Shown: piece by piece, positions 7,971 through 16,202 of the stretch
Layout of the letters: every line of letters starts with the position of its first letter
How positions within the stretch are numbered: position 1 is the first letter of the stretch
Source of the DNA: CAVVWJ01 sp965652025
GTDB taxonomy: Bacteria; Gemmatimonadota; Gemmatimonadetes; Gemmatimonadales; GWC2-71-9
Direction of reading: 5' to 3'
NCBI GenBank assembly: GCA_965652025.1
Contig: CBFGTM010000010.1
Location: 1-64,000 of the forward strand
DNA: 64,000 nt
Position numbers and translations under genes: made by a program
Notes under the pieces: generated by a model
What the model was told of the DNA's origin: nothing
Seen by the model: the letters and a program-made list of their open reading frames with translations, nothing else
Database searches by the model: none

Positions 7971-8789
7971 ATGTCGCGCCTCTGGCAATCAATTCTGTCG
8001 GTGTGGGCCTGGACGGTCCTGGTGCTCTGCATCCTGCTCTGGTTTCCGCTCATGATCGTGCTCCGGATCCTCGCTGCTCCCTTCGACAAGGGGCGCTATC
8101 TCACTGGCTACCTTTTTCGCCGCATCGGCCCGGTCATGGCGGCGCTCAACCCGCTGTGGCGCTTCCGCTATTCCGGCCAGCTCCCGCCCGACCCGAGACG
8201 CCCCTTCGTCGTCGTATCCAATCACGAATCCTTTGCCGACATTCTGCTGATCAGCCATCTGCCCTGGGAAATGAAGTGGCTCTCCAAGGCCGAGCTGTTT
8301 CGGATTCCGGTGATGGGCTGGATGATGTGGCTGGCGGGAGACATTCCGGTCAAGCGAGGCTTCGGGCCCAGCGCGGTCGAGGCAATGGAACGCTGTCGGG
8401 AGGTGCTGCGGCGACGGGTATCGGTCATGATTTTCCCCGAAGGTACTCGCTCCAAGACCGCGGAGCTGCTCCCATTCAAAGATGGTGCCTTCCGGCTGGC
8501 CATCGAGGCCGGCGTGCCCATTCTGCCGCTCGCCCTCTCCGGCACCGCCACGGCGCTGCCCAAGCACGGCTGGCGGTTCGGCCGCTCGGCGGCGGAGGTT
8601 CGAGTGCTGCCGCCGGTCGAGACCGCGGGAATGACGCTGGATGATGTGCCCGCATTGAAAGCCAGAATTCGGGAGCTGATCGTGGGGACGCGAGCCACCC
8701 TGGCTGCGGCGGCCGGCGACGGAGTCAGCGCCCCAGGTCACCCGGAGCGCGTACCCGGCCAACCGCGCCCGCCAGGGCCAGCAGCGTGA
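7971..8789 (+). CDS. plsC: 1-acyl-sn-glycerol-3-phosphate acyltransferase
   Basis: The 272-aa membrane-bound enzyme makes phosphatidic acid from lysophosphatidate. N-terminal hydrophobic helices are followed by motif I NHESFAD (residues about 84-90), PVKRGFG and motif III FPEGTRSK near residue 155. The motif IV region, EAGVPILPLALSGT, is also present. The last 65 bp overlap the 3' end of the convergent permease gene, so the Pro-rich C-terminal tail (PGHPERVPGQPRPPGPAA) is probably not conserved. Confidence 0.9.
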   Translation: MSRLWQSILSVWAWTVLVLCILLWFPLMIVLRILAAPFDKGRYLTGYLFRRIGPVMAALNPLWRFRYSGQLPPDPRRPFVVVSNHESFADILLISHLPWEMKWLSKAELFRIPVMGWMMWLAGDIPVKRGFGPSAVEAMERCREVLRRRVSVMIFPEGTRSKTAELLPFKDGAFRLAIEAGVPILPLALSGTATALPKHGWRFGRSAAEVRVLPPVETAGMTLDDVPALKARIRELIVGTRATLAAAAGDGVSAPGHPERVPGQPRPPGPAA

Positions 8790-9633
8790 GCAGGTACGGC
8801 AACATGAGGAAGAGCTGGTAGGGAGCCTGCACTCCCAGCGCCTGGAACAGGAACTGGAGTGCTGTTGCCAGGCCGAAGAGCAGGGCCGCCAAAGCCACCC
8901 CGATCGGGTGCCAGCGGCCCAGCACCACAATAGCGATAGCCAGGAATCCGCGGCCGGCGGTCATCCGCTCGGTGAACGTGCCGACCTGAGCCAGGACCAG
9001 GGTCGCCCCTCCCAGTCCCGAGAAGCCTCCGCCCACGACGGTGGCGATAGTGCGAACCAGGCCGGTCCTCACCCCGACCGCTCGCGCCATTGCGGCGGCC
9101 TCACCCGTAGCCCGTAAGGCCAGCCCCGAACGGGTGCGAAAGAGTCCCCACCAGATCAGAGGCAGCCCCACAACGGCGAGATAGGTCGGCACCGGTTGGT
9201 CGAACAGCGCGGGACCGAGCACCGGGATCCGGGACAGTCCCGGCAACGGCAGCGACGAGAACGTGGGGATGCTGAGGCCGGCGCCCTCCACTCCATATGC
9301 CTGCCGGTAGATCGTGCCGGTCAGGCCCACGGCCGCGAGGGTAACCGCGGTACCGACGATGATCTGGTCTGCCCGCACGCCGATGGCCAGTACCGCGAAA
9401 CCGGCGGCGATCACCATGCCAGCAACCATACCGGCCACGAGGCCACCCCACGGCCCCCAGGCGGAGGCGCCGAGTGCGGCAGCCAGCGCACCGGCCAGCA
9501 TCTGCCCTTCGACCCCCAGGTTGATCACCCCCGACCGCTCGGTCAGCGTCTCTCCGGTGGCAGCGAAGAGAAGCGGTGTGGCCACTCGAACCGCCGCGGC
9601 GAGAAACCCGGTCAGGAGCAGCAGAGGATCCAT
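8725..9633 (-). CDS. ABC transporter permease, nucleoside-uptake type
   Basis: The 302-aa product has about eight to ten hydrophobic helices and the branched-chain/nucleoside permease signature (ERSGVINLGVEGQMLAGALA). It matches the second permease of BMP-dependent nucleoside importers such as NupQ/YufQ. The stop/start junction with the upstream permease is a 1-bp overlap. It ends the operon BMP-Nif3-ATPase-permease-permease. Its 3' end overlaps plsC on the other strand. Confidence 0.88.
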   Translation of the reverse strand: MDPLLLLTGFLAAAVRVATPLLFAATGETLTERSGVINLGVEGQMLAGALAAALGASAWGPWGGLVAGMVAGMVIAAGFAVLAIGVRADQIIVGTAVTLAAVGLTGTIYRQAYGVEGAGLSIPTFSSLPLPGLSRIPVLGPALFDQPVPTYLAVVGLPLIWWGLFRTRSGLALRATGEAAAMARAVGVRTGLVRTIATVVGGGFSGLGGATLVLAQVGTFTERMTAGRGFLAIAIVVLGRWHPIGVALAALLFGLATALQFLFQALGVQAPYQLFLMLPYLLTLLALAGAVGRVRAPGDLGR

Positions 9634-10688
9634 CAGGCTCGGGCCCTCGCGACTCGGGGGCGAATGCGCCGGATCACCTGAGTAGTCATCAGGCCGCCCT
9701 TCGGTGTCGCCGCGAGGGCAGCGACTACGATGATGATGGCTTCGACCACGTAGACGGCGACGGACGGGACCCCGGCATCGCGTTGCATGGCCCCGGCTCC
9801 GGCTTCCAGGGCGGCGATGAAGATGCCGCTGATCAGCACGCCGACCGGGTGGAGTCCCCCAAGCAGGGCGACGGCGATGCCGGTAAACCCGTAGCCGGGC
9901 GAGAGGTTCTGGTACAATGCGTAGCTCACGCCGCTCAGCTCAACTCCTCCGGCAAGACCCGCGAGCGCACCGGAACAGAGCAGTGCAGTGGCCGCCATTT
10001 TGGAGCTGTCGATGCTGCCGCTCACTTCGGCGGCGCGAGGGTTCAGCCCCACCGCGCGGAGCCGAAAGCCACACAAGGTTCTGGCAAACATATACCATAG
10101 GACGAGGACCCCGGCCACAGCCAGTAGAAACCCGGCATGCAGCCGTCCACCGATAAGCGGGAGGCGAGCCGTGTCGAGGATGAGATCGCTCTGAGGGTAT
10201 ATCCCCGAGTGTTCCTGCAGCGGCCCCTGCACCAGCAGACTGACCAGCGCCTCGGCCACGAAGTTGAGCAGCAGCGTACTGATCACCTCGATCACCCCGA
10301 AGCGCAGCTTGAGCCAGACCGGCACCGCGACCCATGCCGCTCCCGCAATGGCGGAGGTGAGGAGGAGCAGGATCAGCGCAAGCACGCCCGGCCCCGCAGT
10401 GACGTGCAGTCCCACCCAGGTGGCTGCGATGGCGCCGGCGTAGAACTGTCCTTCGGCCCCGATGTTGAATGCGCCGCCGCGAAACGCCGTGGCAATGCCG
10501 AGCCCGATCAGGATCAGCGGCACCGAGCGCACCAGCGTCGCGGAGGTGAAGTTGTACCAGGAACCGAATGCGCCGGTCCACAGTGCCCCGAGAGCAAGTG
10601 GCGCATCGAAGCCCATGGCCTCCAGCCAGCCCGCCAGTACGGCGAGCCCCAGGAGAATGGCCAGCAATCCCCACCAGATCCGGATCAC
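9633..10688 (-). CDS. ABC transporter permease, nucleoside-uptake type
   Basis: The 351-aa membrane protein matches the first permease (NupP/YufP type) of BMP-family nucleoside importers. It contains the FRGGAFNIGAEGQFYAGAIA signature and multiple Leu/Ala-rich helices. The ATG overlaps the ATPase stop by 4 bp, and its stop shares a base with the next permease start. The two permeases would form the heteromeric membrane channel. The C-terminus is Arg-rich (RRIRPRVARARA). Confidence 0.88.
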   Translation of the reverse strand: MIRIWWGLLAILLGLAVLAGWLEAMGFDAPLALGALWTGAFGSWYNFTSATLVRSVPLILIGLGIATAFRGGAFNIGAEGQFYAGAIAATWVGLHVTAGPGVLALILLLLTSAIAGAAWVAVPVWLKLRFGVIEVISTLLLNFVAEALVSLLVQGPLQEHSGIYPQSDLILDTARLPLIGGRLHAGFLLAVAGVLVLWYMFARTLCGFRLRAVGLNPRAAEVSGSIDSSKMAATALLCSGALAGLAGGVELSGVSYALYQNLSPGYGFTGIAVALLGGLHPVGVLISGIFIAALEAGAGAMQRDAGVPSVAVYVVEAIIIVVAALAATPKGGLMTTQVIRRIRPRVARARA

Positions 10689-12166
10689 CCGGGAGCCTCC
10701 GTGCGAAGCATCATCCTGCCGATCTCGGCCCGCGAGGCGCTGGCCGGTGCTTCGGTCAGCAGTCCCCGCGACATGACCACGACCCGCTGGGCCAGATGCA
10801 GGACCTCGTCGAGATCGTTGGAGTGGAACAGCACCGCGGCACCGCGGCCCGCGGCCGCCCGAATGCGGGCGTGAATCGAGGCGGTGGCGCTGACATCGAG
10901 GCCTCTGGTGGGGTTTTCGGCTACCAGAACCGCGGGGATGCGGGCCAACTCCCGGGCAACGATGAGCTTCTGCTGGTTGCCGCCACTCAATGCGCCGGCC
11001 TTGGTGTCCGGACTGGTGGCAAGCACTTCGAAGTCACGCAGCAGGTCGGCGGTTTGGTTCCGGGCTTCCCGCCACCGGATCCGGCCGCGATGGATCCAGG
11101 GAGCGCCGTCATTCCACCCCAGGGCGACATTTTCGGTGAGGCTCATGTCAGGGATCAGCCCCTCCGACGTTCGGTCTTCAGGGATGAACCCGATGGGACG
11201 TTCTACCTCCAGTCTCCCTCGAAGCGGGAGCAGCCGGCCGGCTATCGCACGCAGGAGCTCACGCTGCCCGTTCCCTTCCACCGCGGCCACCCCGACGATC
11301 TCGCCGGCACGAATTACCAGTGCGCCATGCTTCACGGCAATCCCGTAGCCGCTTTCCCGGGAGACCTCCAGCGCATCCAGCCGGACCAGCACTCGGCCCG
11401 ACGACGGAGCAATTGCGCGGTGACGGCCGGACACTGAGGAGACGAGCGGGAGGTCGGGGGCAGCGCCGATCATCGCGCGAGCGAGAGAGTCGATCGTCTG
11501 GCTGGCCGGCGATCCGGTATGAGTGACCGTGCCCTGGCGCAGGACCGTCACCCGGTCTGCCGCCCGCAGCGCCTCGTCGAGCTTGTGTGTAATCAGCACC
11601 GCGGATCCCCCTGACTGGGCAAATCGGCGGATCACGCCGAGCAGCTCCTCGGCCTCGGCGGGGGCGAGCACGGCGGTTGGCTCGTCCAGCAGCAGGATTC
11701 GGGGATCGCCCGCCAATGCCTTTACGATCTCGAGCCTCTGCTTCAGCACCACCGAGAGCCGTCCCGCCCGCTGGTCCGAATCCAACGGAAGCCCCAGCCG
11801 GTCGGTAAGAGCTTCGGAGCGCAGCCGGAGTTGACGCGGATGCCCCGACCATCCGGCGGCCAGCGCGATGTTCTCGGCGACGGTCAGCGCCGGCACGGCA
11901 GTGAAATGCTGGTGGACCATGCCAATCCCGAGGCGACGGGCCTGGCCCGGCGAGGCAATGAGACGGGGCGCTGCGTCCACCCGGACCTCGCCTGCGTCGG
12001 GCCGCACCAGCCCGTACGCGATGTGCATGAGCGTGGTCTTGCCGGCGCCGTTCTCTCCCAGGAGCGCCTGCACCTCACCAGGCGTGAGTACAAAATCGGC
12101 TCCGCGGAGAGCCTGAACGGAGCCGAATCGTTTGTGGATGCCGACAAGCTCGAGGACTGGCGCCAC
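10685..12166 (-). CDS. ABC transporter ATP-binding protein, two fused nucleotide-binding domains
   Basis: This ATPase of about 493 aa energises the nucleoside-type importer. The first domain has Walker A GENGAGKTT near residue 40, LSVVLKQRLEIVKAL in place of a canonical LSGGQ, and Walker B RILLLDEPTAVL. The second domain has a degenerate Walker A (VAAVEGNGQREL), a good LSGGNQQKLIVARE and a weak Walker B (VLVAENPTRGLD). This asymmetry is usual for the sugar/nucleoside class. I prefer the GTG at 12166 (APVLELVGIHKRFG); an ATG at 12205 would add 13 residues and overlap the Nif3 gene by 34 bp. Confidence 0.9.
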   Translation of the reverse strand: MAPVLELVGIHKRFGSVQALRGADFVLTPGEVQALLGENGAGKTTLMHIAYGLVRPDAGEVRVDAAPRLIASPGQARRLGIGMVHQHFTAVPALTVAENIALAAGWSGHPRQLRLRSEALTDRLGLPLDSDQRAGRLSVVLKQRLEIVKALAGDPRILLLDEPTAVLAPAEAEELLGVIRRFAQSGGSAVLITHKLDEALRAADRVTVLRQGTVTHTGSPASQTIDSLARAMIGAAPDLPLVSSVSGRHRAIAPSSGRVLVRLDALEVSRESGYGIAVKHGALVIRAGEIVGVAAVEGNGQRELLRAIAGRLLPLRGRLEVERPIGFIPEDRTSEGLIPDMSLTENVALGWNDGAPWIHRGRIRWREARNQTADLLRDFEVLATSPDTKAGALSGGNQQKLIVARELARIPAVLVAENPTRGLDVSATASIHARIRAAAGRGAAVLFHSNDLDEVLHLAQRVVVMSRGLLTEAPASASRAEIGRMMLRTEAPG

Positions 12167-12171
12167 TTCAG

Positions 12172-12960
12172 TCAGAGTCCGGTGGGGTGATCGTGGAACT
12201 CCCATTCCAGGTCGAACCGATCCGCCAGGTGGGAGGCCAGGGCCTGGACTCCCAGTGTCTCGGTGGCATAGTGGCCGGCGTACAGAAGGTTGAGTCCCCC
12301 CTCCATCGCGTCGAAGTAGGTATGATGGGGCCCCTCACCGGTGATGAAGGTATCGATACCAGCATCCCGCGCCTGGGCGAGCATGTTTCCAGCAGCTCCG
12401 GTGATGATGCCGATGCGGGTGGGGCGCGCCGGGCCACCTGGAATCAGGGTGGTGCTGCCCTTCAGGGTGTGGAGCACTCGATCGAGCTCCTGGGCCAGGA
12501 GCTTCCGGTTGGCCAGGCTGCCGGGCGCCTCACCCCATACCCCCATGGCAATGCCGCGATAGCTGCCGAACCAGCCGTCGACCTGGATACCGAGCCGCTC
12601 GGCCAGCACCGCGTTGTTGCCGACTTCCGGGTGAACGTCCAGCGGGATATGGGCAGCATACAGGGGAACATCGTGGTCCAGCAGCGCCGACAGCCGCCGG
12701 TATCTGCGGCCGGTGACCGGCACGTTGCCATCCCAGAAAAGACCGTGGTGAACCAGAAGGAGTGGCGGAGGAGTGTCTGCGTCGATCGACGCAGCGACGC
12801 CATCAATAGTCGCCTGGGAAGCATCCACCGCCGCCACGATCTTCCCGACCGTCCCGCTGTTTTCGACCTGAAGCCCGTTCACCGCGTTGGTTTCGTCCGG
12901 GACCTCATGGATCCGGAGATACTGGTCTAAGTACTCCGTGATGTCGCTTAGCTGGGTCAC
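12172..12960 (-). CDS. Nif3-like dinuclear metal center protein
   Basis: The 262-aa product belongs to the Nif3/YqfO/YbgI family of hexameric proteins with a two-metal site. Visible ligand motifs are LLVHHGLFWDG near residue 90, YAAHIPLDVHPEVGNN near 135 and TGEGPHHTYFDAMEGGLNLLYAGHYATE near 215-240. Biochemical function is poorly defined; GTP cyclohydrolase-like and metal-storage roles have been discussed. It lies inside the nucleoside ABC operon: its ATG overlaps the BMP gene's stop by 4 bp and the ATPase follows. That suggests a role in nucleotide handling, an inference from position only. Confidence 0.9.
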   Translation of the reverse strand: MTQLSDITEYLDQYLRIHEVPDETNAVNGLQVENSGTVGKIVAAVDASQATIDGVAASIDADTPPPLLLVHHGLFWDGNVPVTGRRYRRLSALLDHDVPLYAAHIPLDVHPEVGNNAVLAERLGIQVDGWFGSYRGIAMGVWGEAPGSLANRKLLAQELDRVLHTLKGSTTLIPGGPARPTRIGIITGAAGNMLAQARDAGIDTFITGEGPHHTYFDAMEGGLNLLYAGHYATETLGVQALASHLADRFDLEWEFHDHPTGL

Positions 12961-14030
12961 GACTTGTCTTCCACCGGTGACCGCCCTCGGCTGCCGGGCG
13001 CCCGAGCCTCCATTGATCTGGGTCGGGGTGCCGCCAGCAGCGTACCCTTGGCGATCGAATCGGCCGCCGCGGCCAGGCGACGCTTGAGCTTATCGGGAAC
13101 CAGGCGGTCCAGGGCGGGTGTGGGTACGTATCGCACGACTTTGCTCTCGAGCCCAAAGGCCTCGACGTGGGGAACGAACCCGCCTCGTAGGATCTCGGAG
13201 ACCACCAGGAGAAAGGCATGGGGCAGATCAATCACGGCGCTGCCCAGCACGTGCCCCGGAGCCAGGGCCGCCTGGTCCCCATTGGCCCCGAAGACGTAGA
13301 CGCCGGGTCTTTGCTTCACAGCCTGGAACAATCCGAGCGCAGCCGCGTCCGCGTTGTGGTGGAACATGTCGGCCCCGGCTTCCATCAGGGCCAATGCCGC
13401 CTCGCGGCCTGCGGCGACATCATCGAAGCTGTTTAGGTACACCACCCGCGTTCGAAGGTCCGGGCGGACCGATCGGCCCCCGTTCACCCAGCCCTGGTAG
13501 GCAGCTTCGATGGGCGGCAGCTCGATGCCTCCGATGAAGCCGAGGACTCCGGTCTTGCTGAGCCCGCCGGCCACGATGCCGGCCAGGTAGCTGGCCTCCT
13601 CCAATCGGAAGATTAGAGGTGAGACGTTGCCTCGGGCCCGGCGCCCCGACGTGACGATGAACGCGGTGTGCGGGTAGGAAGACGATACCCGCTCGGCGGC
13701 GTCCTGAAACTCGAACCCGTGGGCGAAGACCACGTCATAGCCCTGGACCGCATAGGCTCGGAGGGCGTCGATCTGCTCCGCTGGGGTGCGGGCCTCCACG
13801 TGGCTGACCTGGACCTTGAGGGAATCCCGGACCCGCTCGAGTCCGGCGAAGGCTCCCGCATTCCAGGCGGCGTCGGCGACGGAGCCAGGGGTTATGAGGC
13901 CGACGCGAAACGATCCAGGGGTACGGGTTGACGGATTGGGGGAGCAGGAAAGAAGCGCCATCATAAGGGCAGCGTGGCGCCAATGAGGATTCAGCAGTGC
14001 GCTGGAGCGGCCGAGTGCGGGAAATTGCAC
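12957..14030 (-). CDS. BMP-family nucleoside-binding lipoprotein
   Basis: The 357-aa periplasmic binding protein captures nucleosides or related ligands for the ABC importer encoded downstream. The GTG-initiated N-terminus has a short hydrophobic stretch and a lipobox, AALMMALLSC, with Cys near residue 29. The mature part starts FRVGLITPGSVADAAWN, the BMP opening, and includes VVFAHGFEFQDAA and GVLGFIGGIELPPIEAAYQGW. The C-terminal tail is Arg/Pro rich. It is the first gene of a five-gene overlapping operon. Upstream, GTGTGG (14047-14052) and CCACAC (14069-14074) form a small inverted repeat in the 62-bp gap after the bactofilin gene. Confidence 0.9.
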   Translation of the reverse strand: MQFPALGRSSALLNPHWRHAALMMALLSCSPNPSTRTPGSFRVGLITPGSVADAAWNAGAFAGLERVRDSLKVQVSHVEARTPAEQIDALRAYAVQGYDVVFAHGFEFQDAAERVSSSYPHTAFIVTSGRRARGNVSPLIFRLEEASYLAGIVAGGLSKTGVLGFIGGIELPPIEAAYQGWVNGGRSVRPDLRTRVVYLNSFDDVAAGREAALALMEAGADMFHHNADAAALGLFQAVKQRPGVYVFGANGDQAALAPGHVLGSAVIDLPHAFLLVVSEILRGGFVPHVEAFGLESKVVRYVPTPALDRLVPDKLKRRLAAAADSIAKGTLLAAPRPRSMEARAPGSRGRSPVEDKS

Positions 14031-14092
14031 CGTTCAGCGCGGGAGAGTGTGGTTCAAAGTTTTCGTTTCCACACACTTAGGTGAATTATCAA

Positions 14093-14512
14093 CTATTTGT
14101 GGGAAGTCCCGACCGCCTGTGCCTCCATGTTGGAGTCCATTTTGACTTCTCCGGTTATCCTGGCGCCTTCTATTATAGAGATTCGCGGCGTCAGAATGTC
14201 CCCTGCCACCAGGGCCGTCGCCTGGAGCTCCACCCGCTCATGGGCGTGAATGGCTCCGCTGACTTGCCCCGCAATCACGGCCTCCTGCGCGTGGAGATCG
14301 CCTTCGATAACAGCCCCGGACGCAACCAGGACCTGGGTGCCCGCACGCACCGTTCCCCGGACTCGGCCCTCCACCCGCACCACCCCTTCTGTCTCCAAGT
14401 CGCCAATTACTGTCATATCGCTGGCTATAATCGAGAAGGGAATCTGGTCCGTTCGACGGCGCTTCAACTCGTTGCCCTGCTCGTCTCGGGCTGGGCTCGA
14501 GAAAATCCCCAT
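14093..14512 (-). CDS. Bactofilin (polymer-forming cytoskeletal protein)
   Basis: The 139-aa product has the bactofilin beta-helix core. Short Val/Gly repeats run through VIGDLETEGVVRVEGRVRGT, VLVASGAVIEGDLHAQEAVIAG and ISIIEGARITGEVKM. They are flanked by a basic N-terminal tail with ELKRRRTDQ and a short C-terminal tail. Bactofilins form nucleotide-free filaments that organise peptidoglycan enzymes and, in Myxococcus, the ParABS apparatus. It is the last gene of the parA-parB-M23-bactofilin unit, sharing one base with the M23 gene. That arrangement fits a wall-remodelling or segregation scaffold. Confidence 0.93.
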   Translation of the reverse strand: MGIFSSPARDEQGNELKRRRTDQIPFSIIASDMTVIGDLETEGVVRVEGRVRGTVRAGTQVLVASGAVIEGDLHAQEAVIAGQVSGAIHAHERVELQATALVAGDILTPRISIIEGARITGEVKMDSNMEAQAVGTSHK

Positions 14513-15309
14513 CAGCGGGTCTCCTTTACATAGGTCAAGGGGTCTAATGAGCTCCCCTGCTGCCGTATTTCAAAGTGAAGATGGGGGGCTGTAGACCTGC
14601 CACTATTTCCGCTGAGCCCAATGACCTGTCCTGGAGCAACTGTTGAATTAAGTGTCACCAAGATGCGGGATAAGTGGCCGTACATTGTTTGATATTGATC
14701 TGGGTGCTCTAGTAGAACGAAGAGCCCATACTCCGGATCTTCTCCACTCTCTTTCACCGTGCCGCCCCCGGACGCGCGCACCAGACTCCCGACTGCCACG
14801 GCAATGTCAAGCCCTGGGTGCGCTTCGTTTCGGGAGGTTGCCTTGAGTTGCCCCCGAGTTATGTAGCCCGGTTCATCTAGAGGCCAGTGTCTCGGCACAC
14901 TCAAGCCAGTTGCTGTGTCCGGCAGCGAAGCGAGTCGAGCGCGGATTGGCGGCGCCACCGGAAGCTGCGAGGACTTGGCTACCGGATCCCGCACGATCTC
15001 GCCACCCATCATCTGCCTCACCTGGGAATACCGGGACTCGGCACTATCCAGAGCGGCCGACAACTCACGCACCCTAGTATTCTCGGCACGGAGGCGCCCT
15101 AACTCGCGCTCCATCCCGGGTACCCGGGCTGCCGCCGCCACCAACGGACCATACAGCGCGGTGACCAGGGCCACGGCTACCAGGGCCAGGCCCAAGAGCC
15201 AGCTACCCACCCGCAGTGTCCAGATAGGAACCCGGATCGTTCGCGTCCTGGTGGTGCCGTCCCGCTGGATCACCAGGGTGACGGAACGCGACCGTTTCCG
15301 CTTTTTCAT
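14512..15309 (-). CDS. M23-family (LytM-type) peptidoglycan peptidase
   Basis: The 265-aa bitopic protein has a basic cytoplasmic tail (MKKRKRSRS) and one transmembrane helix around residues 33-58. A coiled-coil-like segment follows (MERELGRLRAENTRVRELSAALD). The C-terminal LytM domain contains NEAHPGLDIA, MYGHLSRI and APHLHFEIR, so the zinc ligands (HxxxD, HxH) are intact and it should be active. It is coupled to parB by a 4-bp overlap and to the bactofilin by 1 bp. Bactofilin-linked M23 peptidases control cell shape in other bacteria; the same role is inferred here. Confidence 0.92.
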   Translation of the reverse strand: MKKRKRSRSVTLVIQRDGTTRTRTIRVPIWTLRVGSWLLGLALVAVALVTALYGPLVAAAARVPGMERELGRLRAENTRVRELSAALDSAESRYSQVRQMMGGEIVRDPVAKSSQLPVAPPIRARLASLPDTATGLSVPRHWPLDEPGYITRGQLKATSRNEAHPGLDIAVAVGSLVRASGGGTVKESGEDPEYGLFVLLEHPDQYQTMYGHLSRILVTLNSTVAPGQVIGLSGNSGRSTAPHLHFEIRQQGSSLDPLTYVKETR

Positions 15310-16202
15310 CCCGCGAAAGGCTCACCCAGAATCAGCTCGAGCACCCGAGCCAGATCGTCGTTCGAGTAATAGCTGATGCTCAAGAAGCCTCGGCCCCGCC
15401 GGCGGGAGGTCACCCGGACATCGGTACCCAGACGCTTCCGAAGAGCATCCTCCACTCGGCGAATATCGGCGCTGGGTGACTTCTGCGGAGGCCTAGTCTG
15501 CGGCGCGATCCCCTGCGAGGCGGGAGCTCGAGCGGGGGTGTGGGCCCGGGTTCTATTCTCCAGCTCACGCACCGACCAGCCCTGCTCCACCGCCTGTCGG
15601 GCAAGAGTTAACTGCTGGGCTTCGTCCCCGACGGCCAGTATTGCCCTGGCATGCCCCTCGGAGAGCTCTCCCTCCTGAATCAGCTTCTTGATCTCCTCCG
15701 GCAACTTCAGCAGGCGGAGCAGATTGGCGATGGTGGAGCGATCTCGCCCGACCAGTCGGGCGATCTCCGCCTGCGCCAACTCGAACTCCTCGCCCAGGCG
15801 TTGGTATCCGGCGGCTTCTTCGATGGGACTCAGGTCGTCCCGCTGCAGATTCTCGATCAAGGCCAGGGTGAGAAGCGTCGGGTCATCGACGTCTTTTACT
15901 ACCGCCGGGATCCTTGGCCACCCCAGACGTTGCACAGCGCGCCAACGCCGCTCCCCGGCGATCAACTCATACTTTCCATTCCGGGGCCGGACGATCACCG
16001 GCTGGAGAAGACCCGACGCCTCGATCGAAGCGGTTAGCTCCGCCAACTCGGTCTCATCGATATGGGAGCGCGGCTGAAACGGATTGGGAGTCACAGTACT
16101 GACGGGGAGTTCTCGTAGTGACCCAGAAGCCTGGGCCTGATCCCGCGACACCGACCCCAGCAGGGCCTCGAGCCCGCGGCCTAAGCGCTTGGTCTCACTC
16201 AT
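15306..16202 (-). CDS. parB: Chromosome-partitioning protein ParB
   Basis: The 298-aa CTP-dependent clamp loads at parS and spreads on DNA near the origin. The CTP-binding domain holds NPFQPRSHIDETELAELTASI and IAGERRWRAVQRLG. The central helix-turn-helix region has ARLVGRDRSTIANLLRLLKLPEEIK. The C-terminal dimerisation end is RGRGFLSISYYSNDDLARVLELI. It overlaps parA by 8 bp and the M23 gene by 4 bp. Two parS palindromes lie 1.3 kb upstream on the chromosome. Confidence 0.96.
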   Translation of the reverse strand: MSETKRLGRGLEALLGSVSRDQAQASGSLRELPVSTVTPNPFQPRSHIDETELAELTASIEASGLLQPVIVRPRNGKYELIAGERRWRAVQRLGWPRIPAVVKDVDDPTLLTLALIENLQRDDLSPIEEAAGYQRLGEEFELAQAEIARLVGRDRSTIANLLRLLKLPEEIKKLIQEGELSEGHARAILAVGDEAQQLTLARQAVEQGWSVRELENRTRAHTPARAPASQGIAPQTRPPQKSPSADIRRVEDALRKRLGTDVRVTSRRRGRGFLSISYYSNDDLARVLELILGEPFAG

